NCBI RefSeq assembly: GCF_015244705.1
Contig: NZ_JABCQF010000002.1
Location: forward strand, 124,001-188,000
Source: Gluconobacter potus
GTDB taxonomy: Bacteria > Pseudomonadota > Alphaproteobacteria > Acetobacterales > Acetobacteraceae
Direction: 5' to 3'
Length of the DNA stretch: 64,000 nt
Shown: piece after piece, positions 38,143 through 46,827 of the stretch
Layout of the letters: each line of letters opens with the position of its first letter
How positions within the stretch are numbered: the first letter of the stretch is position 1
Made by a program: the position numbers and the translations under genes
Notes under the pieces: generated by a model
The model's input: only the letters and a program-made list of their open reading frames with translations
Databases searched by the model: none
Told to the model about the DNA's origin: nothing

Positions 38143-39219
38143 CTATCGCAGGGGAGCAGAACGGCTGGCAGGGCGTTTGAGTTTCCAGACATAGGCAATG
38201 ATGGCCGCGACGACCTTGAAATGTTCAGCAGGGATTTCGCTTTCGAGAGGAAGGGTGAAAAGTGTGCGGGCCAGCGGCGGGTTGGCCACAATCGGGATGC
38301 GGTTGTCCTGTGCGATTTCCCTGATGCGGGCCGCCACTTCGTCCATGCCCTTTGCGACGATTTTTGGCGCGCCACCGCTGCCCTTCTCGTAAACAAGTGC
38401 GACGGCGTAATGCGTCGGATTGGTGACGACAACGGTCGCTGTCTTGACGGCCGCCATCATGCGCTGCCTGGCCGCTTTTGCGCGCAGGGCTTTCTGGCGG
38501 CCTTTGACGTGCGGATCGCCTTCCGTGTTCTTGTATTCGTCCTTGAGGTCTTCGCGGCTCATCTTCAGTTTGGAGATATGCCGGAAACGCATCCAGAAAA
38601 TATCAAAGCCGGCGATGACCAGTTGCGCCAGAATCATGGCGGATGCGGCCCTGAAGCCGAGATCCGTCATCATTTTCAGGAGGGGGCCGGGTTCCATCCC
38701 GACCATTCGCGGTGCGCTCGGGATGGCACCTTTGGAGATATTCCAAAGGACCACGGCAAAAATCGCAAATTTCGCGAGGGCCTTGAACGTATCGGGAAGC
38801 GTTCCGCCACCGGCGATGCGCTTGAAACCCGCCAGAGGAGAGATCCGTTCGAATTTCGGAAGCAGGGATTCAGGATGGATGAGGAACCCTGTCTGCAGGA
38901 ACCCGCTCCCAAGGCAGAGCACGGCGACGGTCGCTGCCATTGGCACGGCCAGCTTCAGCCCGGCTTCAATGGCGTGGTCCGTACTGTTGAGCAGGCCCCC
39001 CTGTGCCATGGGGACCGTGCCGGCATTGGCCATAAGGACCAGCATGACGTGTACAAAGTCCGTCACCAGATACGGCAGAACCATGAAAATTCCTGCAAAT
39101 CCGCCCAGAAGAACCACAAAATTCATGGCCTCGCGTGACATGACGATCTGCCCGTCCTCACGCGCCTTCTGAAGGCGTTGTGAGGACGGGGCTTCTGTCT
39201 TGTCGTCGGAATCAGACAT
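38143..39219 (-). CDS. flhB: flagellar export-gate protein FlhB
   Basis: A 358-residue inner-membrane protein of the flagellar type III exporter that controls the switch from hook to filament substrates. Four transmembrane segments lie between about 30 and 210. The cytoplasmic domain contains the autocleavage motif NPTH in VVVTNPTHYAVALVYE. It follows fliR by three bases. The start MSDSDDKTEAPSSQRLQKARE is the standard FlhB N-terminus. Confidence 0.95.
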   Translation of the reverse strand: MSDSDDKTEAPSSQRLQKAREDGQIVMSREAMNFVVLLGGFAGIFMVLPYLVTDFVHVMLVLMANAGTVPMAQGGLLNSTDHAIEAGLKLAVPMAATVAVLCLGSGFLQTGFLIHPESLLPKFERISPLAGFKRIAGGGTLPDTFKALAKFAIFAVVLWNISKGAIPSAPRMVGMEPGPLLKMMTDLGFRAASAMILAQLVIAGFDIFWMRFRHISKLKMSREDLKDEYKNTEGDPHVKGRQKALRAKAARQRMMAAVKTATVVVTNPTHYAVALVYEKGSGGAPKIVAKGMDEVAARIREIAQDNRIPIVANPPLARTLFTLPLESEIPAEHFKVVAAIIAYVWKLKRPASRSAPLR

Positions 39220-39222
39220 GCT

Positions 39223-40077
39223 TCAAAGTCCTGGAAGAGCGCGGAGGACGTCGAAAGCCTGTCCCTGCCAGATGGTGACCATGGTGCTCAGCGTGAGGCC
39301 CAGAAGAGCGATGCCGCCGAGAAGCTGAAGGGGACTGGCGGCATTATAGATCTGCAGGGTGGGGAGCAGGCGCGTCATGATGCCGAGCATGCCCTGCCAG
39401 ACAAGCGACAGGATCAGAAATGGCGCACTGAGCTCCAGTCCGAGGGCGAAGCTGCGTTCCGTGAGTTGGATGATGCCTTGGGTGGAATCGCCCAGCAGGT
39501 TCCAGTGTGCGTGAGAAGCAGCGGCAAGCAGGGCTCCTCCCGGCGGAATGATGCTGTAACTGCCGAGGATCGCGCGGACGGGCAGGATATATGCGCCGGT
39601 CACGAGAAGCACGAGAGGCGCCAGCAGGTTCAGGAAGCGGGCAGGCGCGGAACTGCCCGAACCCAGATCCGGGTCCGGTTGAAGAACGCTCGAAATCCCC
39701 ATGCAGACCGCGATGATCTGCCCAGCAATCGGCAGGGCCATGCAGATCAGACGCGCCATCCAGCCGACCAGGATTCCGGCAAAGAGCTCGACGGCGATCA
39801 TGCCGCAGAGCCCCAGCGGGGCCAATGCATCCAGGTGGTCCTGCATCAGCAGGGGGGCGACGAGTGGAAGGAGGAGAACCGTGAGGGTGATGGCGCATCC
39901 CGCACGGATCATCATGGGCATGGACTGTTCGCCAAGACCCGGCATGACCATGACGACCGCCCCGGTGCGGGAAAGGACCAGAACAAAGGCGAGGGCCCAG
40001 ACGCTCAGGGCCGGTCCACTGAGATCCAGCCCCTGTAACGCGCTTGCTCCGCCCGGACCGGCAAGACCAGCATTCAC
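39223..40077 (-). CDS. fliR: flagellar export-gate protein FliR
   Basis: A 284-residue membrane protein with about six hydrophobic segments, part of the FliPQR export pore. RTGAVVMVMPGLGEQSMP near residue 37 and LDLGLELSAPF-like FALGLELSAPFLILSLVWQ near 212 match FliR. The frame begins with GTG 40077 and lacks a strong ribosome-binding site, so the start is uncertain. It lies between fliQ and flhB on the minus strand. Confidence 0.9.
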   Translation of the reverse strand: MNAGLAGPGGASALQGLDLSGPALSVWALAFVLVLSRTGAVVMVMPGLGEQSMPMMIRAGCAITLTVLLLPLVAPLLMQDHLDALAPLGLCGMIAVELFAGILVGWMARLICMALPIAGQIIAVCMGISSVLQPDPDLGSGSSAPARFLNLLAPLVLLVTGAYILPVRAILGSYSIIPPGGALLAAASHAHWNLLGDSTQGIIQLTERSFALGLELSAPFLILSLVWQGMLGIMTRLLPTLQIYNAASPLQLLGGIALLGLTLSTMVTIWQGQAFDVLRALPGL

Positions 40078-40150
40078 AGCAGAGCGTCTTTCAGACCGGA
40101 AAATCCGGACACAGGCATGTCAGTCAACTCCGAATCCGGAAGGGGAGGGC

Positions 40151-40423
40151 TCAGGTGGTACCGACGAGGATGAGCTGGTCGAAGAGATGTCGGGTAAAGC
40201 TGATGAGCGTTGCGGTCATGAAGGAGCCGGCCATGACCATGACGGCCCCGATCGCCAGCACCTTGGGGACGAAGGACAGTGTGGCCTCGTTGAGCTGGGT
40301 GACCGCCTGCACCAGCGAGACCAGAAGGCCGACCCCGAGGGCAGTCAGGAGGGCGGGGGCACTCAGCTTGAGAGCGACGAGAAAGGTCTGTTCCAGAATG
40401 GCGCCGAGATCGATGGCCTGCAT
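40151..40423 (-). CDS. fliQ: flagellar export-gate protein FliQ
   Basis: A 90-residue protein with two transmembrane helices, matching FliQ in length and in SLVQAVTQLNEATLSFVPK. It forms the helical FliPQR pore with FliR, encoded downstream, and FliP, encoded at 43105 on the opposite strand. Its start is two bases behind the fliE stop. Confidence 0.93.
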   Translation of the reverse strand: MQAIDLGAILEQTFLVALKLSAPALLTALGVGLLVSLVQAVTQLNEATLSFVPKVLAIGAVMVMAGSFMTATLISFTRHLFDQLILVGTT

Positions 40424-40425
40424 GG

Positions 40426-40773
40426 TCAGATCGTCATTTTCATCACGTCCTGATACGCCTGTACCATGCGGTCGCGGATCACGGTCGTGGTCTGGAGAGC
40501 GAGCTGCGCGTTGGACACCGCGGTGACGATCTGCGTCATGTCTTCGCCGCCTGTCAGGCCCTGTGCGGCCTTGGCTTCGGCATCATGACCGCTGTCGATG
40601 ACGCTGCTGACGGACTGGGAGAGGATGGAGCCGAAATCCGTACCGGAACTGCTGCTGGCGGTCGCTGCGGACGACTGTATCCCGTCATCGACATTGTCCG
40701 TAAGCCCCTGCAGGCGGCTCTGGAGACTCTGGACGGCGTAGGCATTATGGGCCTGGGTGAGGGATGTGAGCAT
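40426..40773 (-). CDS. fliE: flagellar hook-basal body protein FliE
   Basis: A 115-residue protein that joins the MS ring to the rod. The C-terminal half (EDMTQIVTAVSNAQLALQTT and RDRMVQAYQDVMKMTI) is the conserved FliE region. The N-terminal half is serine-rich and variable. The gene is five bases after flgC and two before fliQ within the minus-strand operon flgB-flgC-fliE-fliQ-fliR-flhB. Confidence 0.92.
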   Translation of the reverse strand: MLTSLTQAHNAYAVQSLQSRLQGLTDNVDDGIQSSAATASSSSGTDFGSILSQSVSSVIDSGHDAEAKAAQGLTGGEDMTQIVTAVSNAQLALQTTTVIRDRMVQAYQDVMKMTI

Positions 40774-40778
40774 CTGGA

Positions 40779-41186
40779 TTACTTCAGCAGGTCGAGTGTA
40801 CGGGACAGCATGGTCCGGGTGCTCGACAGGGCATTAAGGTTGGCTTCGTAGGAACGTTCGGCTTCACGCATGTCCATCATCTCGGTCATGGAATCCACGT
40901 TGGAAACCTTGACGTAGCCGCGTTCATCAGCGGCGGGATGGGATGGGTCGTAGCGGGTGTCGAAGTCCGACATGTCCTGTCCGACATTCTGGACATCCAC
41001 GGTCGAGGCACCCGTTTCGTCGTCTACATGTTCGGCGAAGGTGATGGTCTTGCGACGATAGGGATCTGCGCCGGGCTGGGAGCCGGTCGTATCCTGATTG
41101 GCGAGGTTTTCCGCGACGATGCGCAGGCGCTGGGCCTGTGCGTCCATGCCGCTTGCGGAAATGCCGATGGTGGTGGACAGGTTCAT
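40779..41186 (-). CDS. flgC: flagellar basal-body rod protein FlgC
   Basis: A 135-residue proximal rod protein. The N-terminal GISASGMDAQAQRLRIVAENLAN and C-terminal MTEMMDMREAERSYEANLN are the coiled-coil ends common to rod and hook proteins. VKVSNVDS just before the C-terminal helix is typical of FlgC. It follows flgB by 12 bases. Confidence 0.95.
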   Translation of the reverse strand: MNLSTTIGISASGMDAQAQRLRIVAENLANQDTTGSQPGADPYRRKTITFAEHVDDETGASTVDVQNVGQDMSDFDTRYDPSHPAADERGYVKVSNVDSMTEMMDMREAERSYEANLNALSSTRTMLSRTLDLLK

Positions 41187-41198
41187 CCGTCAGGCTCC

Positions 41199-41591
41199 TT
41201 ACTTGCCGAGTGCCGTCTGGAACATGCTCAGGTATTTCGAATAGACGTTCACGGCGAGATGCTGCTGGTCGTTCACGTCTGCGACCTGTTCCATCTGCTG
41301 GTCCAGAGAAACCTGATTACCATCCAGGGACTGTTCGGATGTGGTCTCGATGGTGTGGGTGCCTGAGGCGTTGTAACCGATATGATCGGGCTGGGTGACG
41401 GTGGGCGTAATGTCGAATTCGCCCATCGCCGCCTCGAAAGGGGAGACGTCCTTGGCCTGGTAGTCCGGTGTATCGGAGTTGGCGATGTTGCCGGCCAGCA
41501 CCTGCTGGCGCGCCTGAAGCCAGTTCATGCGGTCACGGCCCAGAGAAAAAAGGTCGGTGCCGCCTGCGCTGGTTGGGTCGATGTTACGCAT
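41199..41591 (-). CDS. flgB: flagellar basal-body rod protein FlgB
   Basis: A 130-residue proximal rod protein. The motif VLAGNIANSDTPDYQAKDV is the FlgB/FlgC rod signature. I chose ATG 41591 (MRNIDPTSAGG), which has GGAGA upstream, over ATG 41609, which lacks one. It is the first gene of the flagellar operon on this strand; about 110 bases separate it from the nuclease gene upstream. Confidence 0.92.
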   Translation of the reverse strand: MRNIDPTSAGGTDLFSLGRDRMNWLQARQQVLAGNIANSDTPDYQAKDVSPFEAAMGEFDITPTVTQPDHIGYNASGTHTIETTSEQSLDGNQVSLDQQMEQVADVNDQQHLAVNVYSKYLSMFQTALGK

Positions 41592-41717
41592 CGAGACAGT
41601 CTCCATCATGCAGGTGCCGGAAAAATCCCGGTGAAGCGCATGATGGCGTGAAATCTTTAATAAATGGTTGCCTGAGCCGTCGATTCTGCTGTGGGAGAGG
41701 GGTGTGAGGGGACTTTG

Positions 41718-42632
41718 TCAGGCTTCGCAGTCGTTACCGGGCGTAGAGCGATCCATAGCCTCTTCTAAAGTCTTTCCGGTGCTGTCTTTCCACTTCGCCC
41801 AGCCGTTGACAGAATGTCCCAGCAGGACGGTGGCCGCGGGGCTTGGGGCTTTGAACAGTACGTCGCGGGTGAAATAAATGCGGTCGCCTTCAATACGTAA
41901 CAGACCTTGCTCCAGCATGGCCTGTCGCTTCTGAGCATAATTAAAACTGCTAGAAACTTCAGCGCGGCCATAAGAGCCTGCCAGTACCACCAGTCCTTCT
42001 TGCGTATACTGGGCACGTCCGTCCACGCCGGATGCACGGCAATAAAATTCGGTTGGGATGGACTGTTTCTGTAAATCCAGAACAGGTTCAGTTGTCTGAG
42101 TAACAGGATTCCGGTTGCGGATGAGGGGTTCGAAAATCGGGTATCCCAGGGTCGTCAGCAGGATGTCGATTGTTTCGAAAATTTCACGACATTCTGCTTC
42201 CAGCGCGGGCAGGGTGTGGGGTTTTGTGCCGCCTGTGCCGTTGTCCATTTCAAAGCGCTGGGCCTGTGCGGCATGGCTGAGGGCGAGCCATTCCAGATAG
42301 TGCGCGTGTGTGACGGTCAGGCTTTGGGTGAGCGAGAAGGCGACGACGGCCCGGTTCCACCAGAGGCCCTTCTTCTCGTTGTGCTGCTTCAGGCGGTTTC
42401 CGAAATTTCCGGTCTGTCCGACATAGGCTTTCGGCCGTTCCGTTTCGTCGTTTTCACCGAACAGGATGTAAATGCCGACCGAGTTGGCTTCGGGCCGCTT
42501 CAGAAATTCCTCCAGTCGCAGGCGGGGAATTTCGACAACCTGCACGATCCGGGTGGTGATGGAGGCAGTACGGATTCCCTGTGGATCGCCGGAGGGAAGG
42601 AAAATCTGGATCGTCTGGGGATGGGCGTTCAC
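41718..42632 (-). CDS. GIY-YIG nuclease family protein with DUF4357-like C-terminus
   Basis: A 304-residue protein. The GIY-YIG core lies at about residues 52-85: GIYILFGEN, then KAYVGQTGNFGNRLKQHN with the catalytic arginine. A C-terminal region (FYCRASGVDGRAQYTQEGLVVLAGS and ATVLLGHSVNGWAKWKD) fits DUF4357, which often accompanies GIY-YIG domains. The role is unknown; DNA repair or defence has been suggested for such proteins in general. It is oddly placed between the two flagellar gene groups and is not part of the flagellar machinery. Confidence 0.8.
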   Translation of the reverse strand: MNAHPQTIQIFLPSGDPQGIRTASITTRIVQVVEIPRLRLEEFLKRPEANSVGIYILFGENDETERPKAYVGQTGNFGNRLKQHNEKKGLWWNRAVVAFSLTQSLTVTHAHYLEWLALSHAAQAQRFEMDNGTGGTKPHTLPALEAECREIFETIDILLTTLGYPIFEPLIRNRNPVTQTTEPVLDLQKQSIPTEFYCRASGVDGRAQYTQEGLVVLAGSYGRAEVSSSFNYAQKRQAMLEQGLLRIEGDRIYFTRDVLFKAPSPAATVLLGHSVNGWAKWKDSTGKTLEEAMDRSTPGNDCEA

Positions 42633-42802
42633 GACGTCTGGTCCTGCGCAGAAACATTCAGAAAAATATTTCTGACAGGGACAGCATGCTCAGGACAGGG
42701 GTTTTCTGCTTTTTGGACAGCATCTTTGGCAAAACCGAGGGGCAATTAAGCGGTCGTTAATCGGTCTTGGGCATCATGTAGGGGAATGAGGATGACTGAC
42801 CT

Positions 42803-43108
42803 ATGACCCTGCATGAGTGCGTGAACGCGATTGCCGCTCTGATTTTTATTATCGTGCTGATTTTCTGTGCCCGACCCCTGCTGCGTTTTCTGGAACAGAA
42901 AAGGGGCGGTGCTCGGGAGGGGCAGGCGGGACTTTCGCTGGTGGGGCAGATGGCGCTGGACCGGACACGGCGTCTTTCGGTTGTGCGTTATGGCGCACGG
43001 GAGGTTTTGATCCTGACGGGTGGGAATCAGGACATCCTGATGGACTGGACAGAGCGAGACACGTTTGCTTCGGCGCTCGACGCTTCTGGCGCGGAGGACG
43101 TGGCATGA
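42803..43108 (+). CDS. fliO: FliO-like flagellar biosynthesis protein
   Basis: A 101-residue protein with one N-terminal transmembrane helix (ALIFIIVLIFCARPLL) and a small cytoplasmic domain (GQMALDRTRRLSVVRYGARE, VLILTGGNQDIL). This pattern and the position directly before fliP, with an ATGA overlap, identify FliO, which helps assemble FliP rings. The sequence itself is weakly conserved, as usual for FliO. Confidence 0.8.
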   Translation: MTLHECVNAIAALIFIIVLIFCARPLLRFLEQKRGGAREGQAGLSLVGQMALDRTRRLSVVRYGAREVLILTGGNQDILMDWTERDTFASALDASGAEDVA

Positions 43109-43872
43109 GGAAGGGTCTGTCCGTACTTCGGGGGCTGGTCCCGGTTTTCGTATTGCTGGCCTGTCTGGCTTTTCCGCATCTGGCGCATGCTCAGGCCGTA
43201 AGCATCGATCTGGGGCAGAATGGTGCTTCTGGTGGCGCGGGGACGACTAGTCGGCTGGTGCAGCTGACGGCTCTGATCACTGTTCTGTCTCTGGCGCCGA
43301 GCCTGCTGGTAATGATCACGGCGTTTACGCGGATCGTGATCGTCCTGTCCCTGTTGCGCAGTGCGCTGGGGGCGCAGGGAACACCCCCCAATACGGTTCT
43401 GATCGGGCTGGCTCTGTTTCTGACGCTGTTTGTGATGCAGCCGACGCTTCAGAAATCCTGGGATGCGGGGATCGAGCCGATGATGGCCGGGCGTGTCGGC
43501 GAAATGGAAGGTCTTACGGCCGCGGCCCAGCCGTTCCATGATTTTATGGCGGTGACGGCACGTCCTGCGGATGTGGCGACGTTCCTGAACATCGCGCATG
43601 AGAAGCCACCCGCGAAGATCGGGGATACGCCGTGGCGCGTGTTGGTTCCGGCCTTCATGATCGGGGAACTGCGTCGCGGTTTTGAGATGGGATTTCTGCT
43701 CTATCTGCCGTTTCTGGTCATCGATCTGGTGGTGTCCAGCGTGTTGATGAGCCTTGGCATGATGATGCTGCCCCCCAGTACTGTATCCCTGCCGTTCAAG
43801 CTGATCTTTTTCGTCGTGGTGGACGGCTGGTCGCTGGTGGCGGGAAGTCTGGTGCGAAGTTTTACCGGGTAG
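43105..43872 (+). CDS. fliP: flagellar export-gate protein FliP
   Basis: A 255-residue membrane protein with a cleavable signal peptide (ending LAHAQA) and four transmembrane helices. MITAFTRIVIVLSLLRSALG, LFLTLFVMQPT, GFLLYLPFLVIDLVVSSVLM and MMMLPP are FliP hallmarks. It overlaps fliO by four bases, is transcribed away from the other flagellar genes, and ends before a strong terminator. Confidence 0.96.
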   Translation: MRKGLSVLRGLVPVFVLLACLAFPHLAHAQAVSIDLGQNGASGGAGTTSRLVQLTALITVLSLAPSLLVMITAFTRIVIVLSLLRSALGAQGTPPNTVLIGLALFLTLFVMQPTLQKSWDAGIEPMMAGRVGEMEGLTAAAQPFHDFMAVTARPADVATFLNIAHEKPPAKIGDTPWRVLVPAFMIGELRRGFEMGFLLYLPFLVIDLVVSSVLMSLGMMMLPPSTVSLPFKLIFFVVVDGWSLVAGSLVRSFTG

Positions 43873-43885
43873 AGCCCCGGTCAGG

Positions 43886-43924
43886 AAAAAGCCCCGCCGG
43901 TCAGAAGATCGGCGGGGCTTTTTT
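43886..43924. terminator. bidirectional intrinsic terminator
   Basis: The stem GCCCCGCCG / CGGCGGGGC (43891-43899 with 43910-43918) has an A-run before and a T-run after it. It lies between convergent fliP and the gamma-glutamyltransferase-like gene and can serve both. Confidence 0.88.
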
Positions 43925-43926
43925 CG

Positions 43927-45345
43927 TCAGTTCCTGCTGTCGTTCGTCGTGCCCGCGGCGAGGCCAGCGGCACGGGGGTCCGTGGAGCCGCGGCACGAAT
44001 CGTTGCCCTGGCAAAGGATGGCGTTGATGCGGCCAGCGCCCTCATGCGGAATCGGGGTTTCATGTGCGGCAGCGCGGGCAGCGTCTCCGACGGCATCGGC
44101 GGCTTCGTTCTGGCCGGAGGCCGCGATGACAGCGCGCAGGTTGCGCTGGTCACGCAGGACGGCGGCGGAGAGCAGCGGCTGGGGTGTACGGGCGGGAGAT
44201 GCGCCGAGCACGACGCCGGTGCTGCCCGCAATACGGCCGGTTCCGAACAGGTTGTTGTCACTCAGGACGCAGGCCACGGCCATGCCGGAATGGTCGGTCA
44301 CGACAAAGGACGTCGAAGCCGGAAGGGCCGGAAGGGAGCCACCACCGGAACGGCCGCTGTTGAGAGCCGCCTGGGCGGCGGCGAGCGATGTGTTGCCGGA
44401 GGCGCGCCATGCCGCGACGGTGCCCTGAGCGGAGGCGCCGGTCGTGTAGCGGACGGCTGCTCCAAGGCCACCATCGGCTGGCGGGGCCAGGAACGAGGCT
44501 TCCACACCGCCCTGTCGCGTCGTCAGGGCTTCTGTCTGGAGGGGAAGGGTCTGGCGCATGTCGTCATCGTTCAGGCCACCCCCGGCTTTCTGGGCTGCGG
44601 TCACGTAGACGTCAGCCAGAGCCCCGTTATAGAGGTCGCCGACGCCGGCAACCCGGATGCGCTCCAGGAAGCCTGCGAGGCGCGGCTGGGCCAGGCTGTC
44701 ACCGGCCACGAGAGTGGAGGCGTCGCCGCGGCCGAAGATGGCGCGGGCACCGTCATCGGCCAGAAGGGCCGGACGCACGGCGGCCAGATCGGCTGCCAGC
44801 GTGCGGCTGACAGTGATGCCCGTGCTGGCGAGATTGAGGGCCGGGGCGATCAGATCATTGAAATCGACCGTGCCGTAATGGAGCTGCATCAGATACAGGC
44901 CACGGAAGTCGGCCGGTGTGGCAGCCGGACGATCGGCGCCCTTGCTGGTGCCGGCGCGGGTCTGGAACGTGATGGACTGTGCCACTTCGCCGGGACGGCT
45001 GACGAGGCAGGCGCCGCCGCCGCCGAAAGATGCACGGGACGGCAGGGTGACGCCGAGCGCCAGGGCCGTCGCGGTGGCGGCATCGGCTGCGTTGCCGCCA
45101 CGGGCCAGCACGTCATGGCCGACCAGGGCAGCCTGCGGTTCGTCAGCGACGACCGTGCCGATGCTGCCGCCTGCAGGAGCGGATGTTTCGCTGATGCCGA
45201 CGAGATGGGAGCCCGGGATCCACGAGCAGGCGCTCAGCAGAAGGCCCGAGGCGACCGACGCCATCAGTGAGGCGGGCAGGCGGGAAGAGACGCGACGGGC
45301 CTGTGTGGCGTCCGGGGTGGAAATCTGGTGCTGTCGATGCGCCAC
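43927..45345 (-). CDS. gamma-glutamyltransferase-like lipoprotein
   Basis: A 472-residue Ntn-hydrolase-fold protein of the gamma-glutamyltransferase family. I chose GTG 45345, which has GGAG nine bases upstream and yields a lipoprotein signal peptide (lipobox LLLSAC). AALVGHDVLARGGNAADAA and LPSRASFGGGGACLV correspond to the family N-terminus. The expected nucleophile motif TTH(x)S reads STSFVVTD here, and the serine/asparagine substrate loop (SDNNLFGTGRI) is changed, so transpeptidase activity is uncertain. It is shorter than typical enzymes of about 550-580 residues. Confidence 0.75.
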   Translation of the reverse strand: MAHRQHQISTPDATQARRVSSRLPASLMASVASGLLLSACSWIPGSHLVGISETSAPAGGSIGTVVADEPQAALVGHDVLARGGNAADAATATALALGVTLPSRASFGGGGACLVSRPGEVAQSITFQTRAGTSKGADRPAATPADFRGLYLMQLHYGTVDFNDLIAPALNLASTGITVSRTLAADLAAVRPALLADDGARAIFGRGDASTLVAGDSLAQPRLAGFLERIRVAGVGDLYNGALADVYVTAAQKAGGGLNDDDMRQTLPLQTEALTTRQGGVEASFLAPPADGGLGAAVRYTTGASAQGTVAAWRASGNTSLAAAQAALNSGRSGGGSLPALPASTSFVVTDHSGMAVACVLSDNNLFGTGRIAGSTGVVLGASPARTPQPLLSAAVLRDQRNLRAVIAASGQNEAADAVGDAARAAAHETPIPHEGAGRINAILCQGNDSCRGSTDPRAAGLAAGTTNDSRN

Positions 45346-45577
45346 CTGGCGTTTCTCCAATGTCTGGTCACGACTGTCCGGCCTCGTGGCCTTCGCGGAT
45401 GGCGGGCGCGGGCAGACGGGTCTGCGCCGTGGGTCCTGGTCCGGTTGTTGTTCCCTCATAACGGGAATCTGTTGTTTGTGGGAGAGGCGAGTTGGTGTCT
45501 TCTCTTTGCCACAGACCTTCTTTATGCCGTATGGACCTGATGTCCTGTCTTTCCTTCAGCTGATCCGGAGCTTTCCG

Positions 45578-46336
45578 TTGAGATACCCTCTGCTTGCCAC
45601 AGCGTCTGCCGTTGTTGCCGGAATGGCCTTTCTTGTGGGCGGTCAGGCTCTGGCAGCTCCGGCGACATCCTTCACACCTGCCCAGCGGGCCGAGATCGTC
45701 GGCATCATGCGTGATGCGCTGCAGAACGATCCGAGCATCCTGACGGACGCCATCCGCGCGATCCGTGAAAAGGCCGAGGAGCAGAAGCAGGATTCGACGC
45801 TTGCTGCCGTGAAGGCGCATCAGTCCGAGCTTCAGACTGCGCCCGATTTCGCCATTCGGGGCAACCCGCATGGCAGGATCACGGTGGTGGAATTCTATGA
45901 TCCGCGCTGTTCGTACTGCCGGTCCATGATGGGCGAGGTGGACAGTTTCCTCAGCCGTCATCCGGATGTCCGGCTGGTCGAAAAGGTCGTGCCGGTTCTG
46001 GGTAACAACAGCGTTCTCGATACGCGGGCGATTTTCGCTGCGAGCGCACAGGGCAAGTATGAGGCCATGCGTCGGGCGCTGATGGCAGACACCACCAAGC
46101 CGAGCATGGAGCGGATCGTCGAACTGGCTCAGGCCAATGGCATCGACGTGAAGAAGCTGACGGCCGACATGAGTTCTCCCCAGACCGTGGCGCTGATCAA
46201 CACCAATCTGGATCAGGGGCGCGCCGTTGGTCTGGACGGAACGCCGACGTTCATTTTCGGTACGGCGGCCGTGGCTCCGGGTGCGCTCGAAGCGGACCAG
46301 ATGGATGCGTTTCTGGAGCGTGCCCGAAAGGCGTGA
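45578..46336 (+). CDS. DsbA-family thiol oxidoreductase
   Basis: A 252-residue periplasmic thioredoxin-fold protein. The active site CSYC lies in FYDPRCSYCRSMMGEV, and the cis-proline in GLDGTPTFIFG. I favour TTG 45578 because GGAG lies seven bases upstream and a clean signal peptide (ending QALA) results; ATG 45524 in the same frame would add 18 residues and has no ribosome-binding site. A helical N-terminal segment before the thioredoxin fold resembles Com1/BdbD-like proteins. It probably forms or shuffles disulfides in exported proteins. Confidence 0.85.
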   Translation: MRYPLLATASAVVAGMAFLVGGQALAAPATSFTPAQRAEIVGIMRDALQNDPSILTDAIRAIREKAEEQKQDSTLAAVKAHQSELQTAPDFAIRGNPHGRITVVEFYDPRCSYCRSMMGEVDSFLSRHPDVRLVEKVVPVLGNNSVLDTRAIFAASAQGKYEAMRRALMADTTKPSMERIVELAQANGIDVKKLTADMSSPQTVALINTNLDQGRAVGLDGTPTFIFGTAAVAPGALEADQMDAFLERARKA

Positions 46337-46371
46337 GCCTCCGGACACTTTGATCGGGGCACTTTAAGGGG

Positions 46372-46728
46372 TCAGCGTTTCTCGCTGTCTGCGCCTGAGC
46401 CATCCGCGTCCCCGTTGCCGTCAAGGATACCGGCGCGGGACGGAGCATCCGAACCCGGCTGAACCGTGCGGGTGATCGCGGCGACTTCGTCATCGGATGC
46501 GGCAGGAGGCGTTCTGTGGTTTGGGGACCGGCTGTTGGGGCTGTCAATGTCGCGCTGCAGCACATTGGCCAGCGCTTCGGGATCCGTGCGTTCGGCAGCG
46601 TCCAGAAGGCGTTCGGCCAAGGCGTCGTCCCCGATCTGCCGGGCGCGGAGAGCAGCCTCGGCCTGTTCGGTCGCGACCTGGTATTTGCGGTCTTCGCCTT
46701 CGAAGGGAGTGTCATCGATGATGGACAT
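46372..46728 (-). CDS. hypothetical protein
   Basis: A 118-residue, acidic, hydrophilic protein. ATG 46728 has GAAGG upstream; the longer upstream frame is the shadow of folP. The N-terminal half (KYQVATEQAEAALRARQIGD, LLDAAERTDPEALANVLQRD) is helical, and the rest is rich in serine, aspartate and glycine and is probably disordered. No signal peptide or known domain is seen. It is convergent with the DsbA-like gene and divergent from folP. Confidence 0.55.
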   Translation of the reverse strand: MSIIDDTPFEGEDRKYQVATEQAEAALRARQIGDDALAERLLDAAERTDPEALANVLQRDIDSPNSRSPNHRTPPAASDDEVAAITRTVQPGSDAPSRAGILDGNGDADGSGADSEKR

Positions 46729-46827
46729 GAAGCGTACCTTCTTTCTGGGGGCGCGATTGGGTTGGGGCAGAACTGAAAACACGATCATGCTGCCGCAGTT
46801 CCCGAAAGGGATGTTGAGGCTCTCCGT

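Noticed and set aside
44044-45270. A 408-codon plus-strand frame opposite the gamma-glutamyltransferase-like gene
   Set aside because: Glycine/arginine-rich shadow sequence without a ribosome-binding site, against a minus-strand gene with a lipoprotein signal and family blocks.
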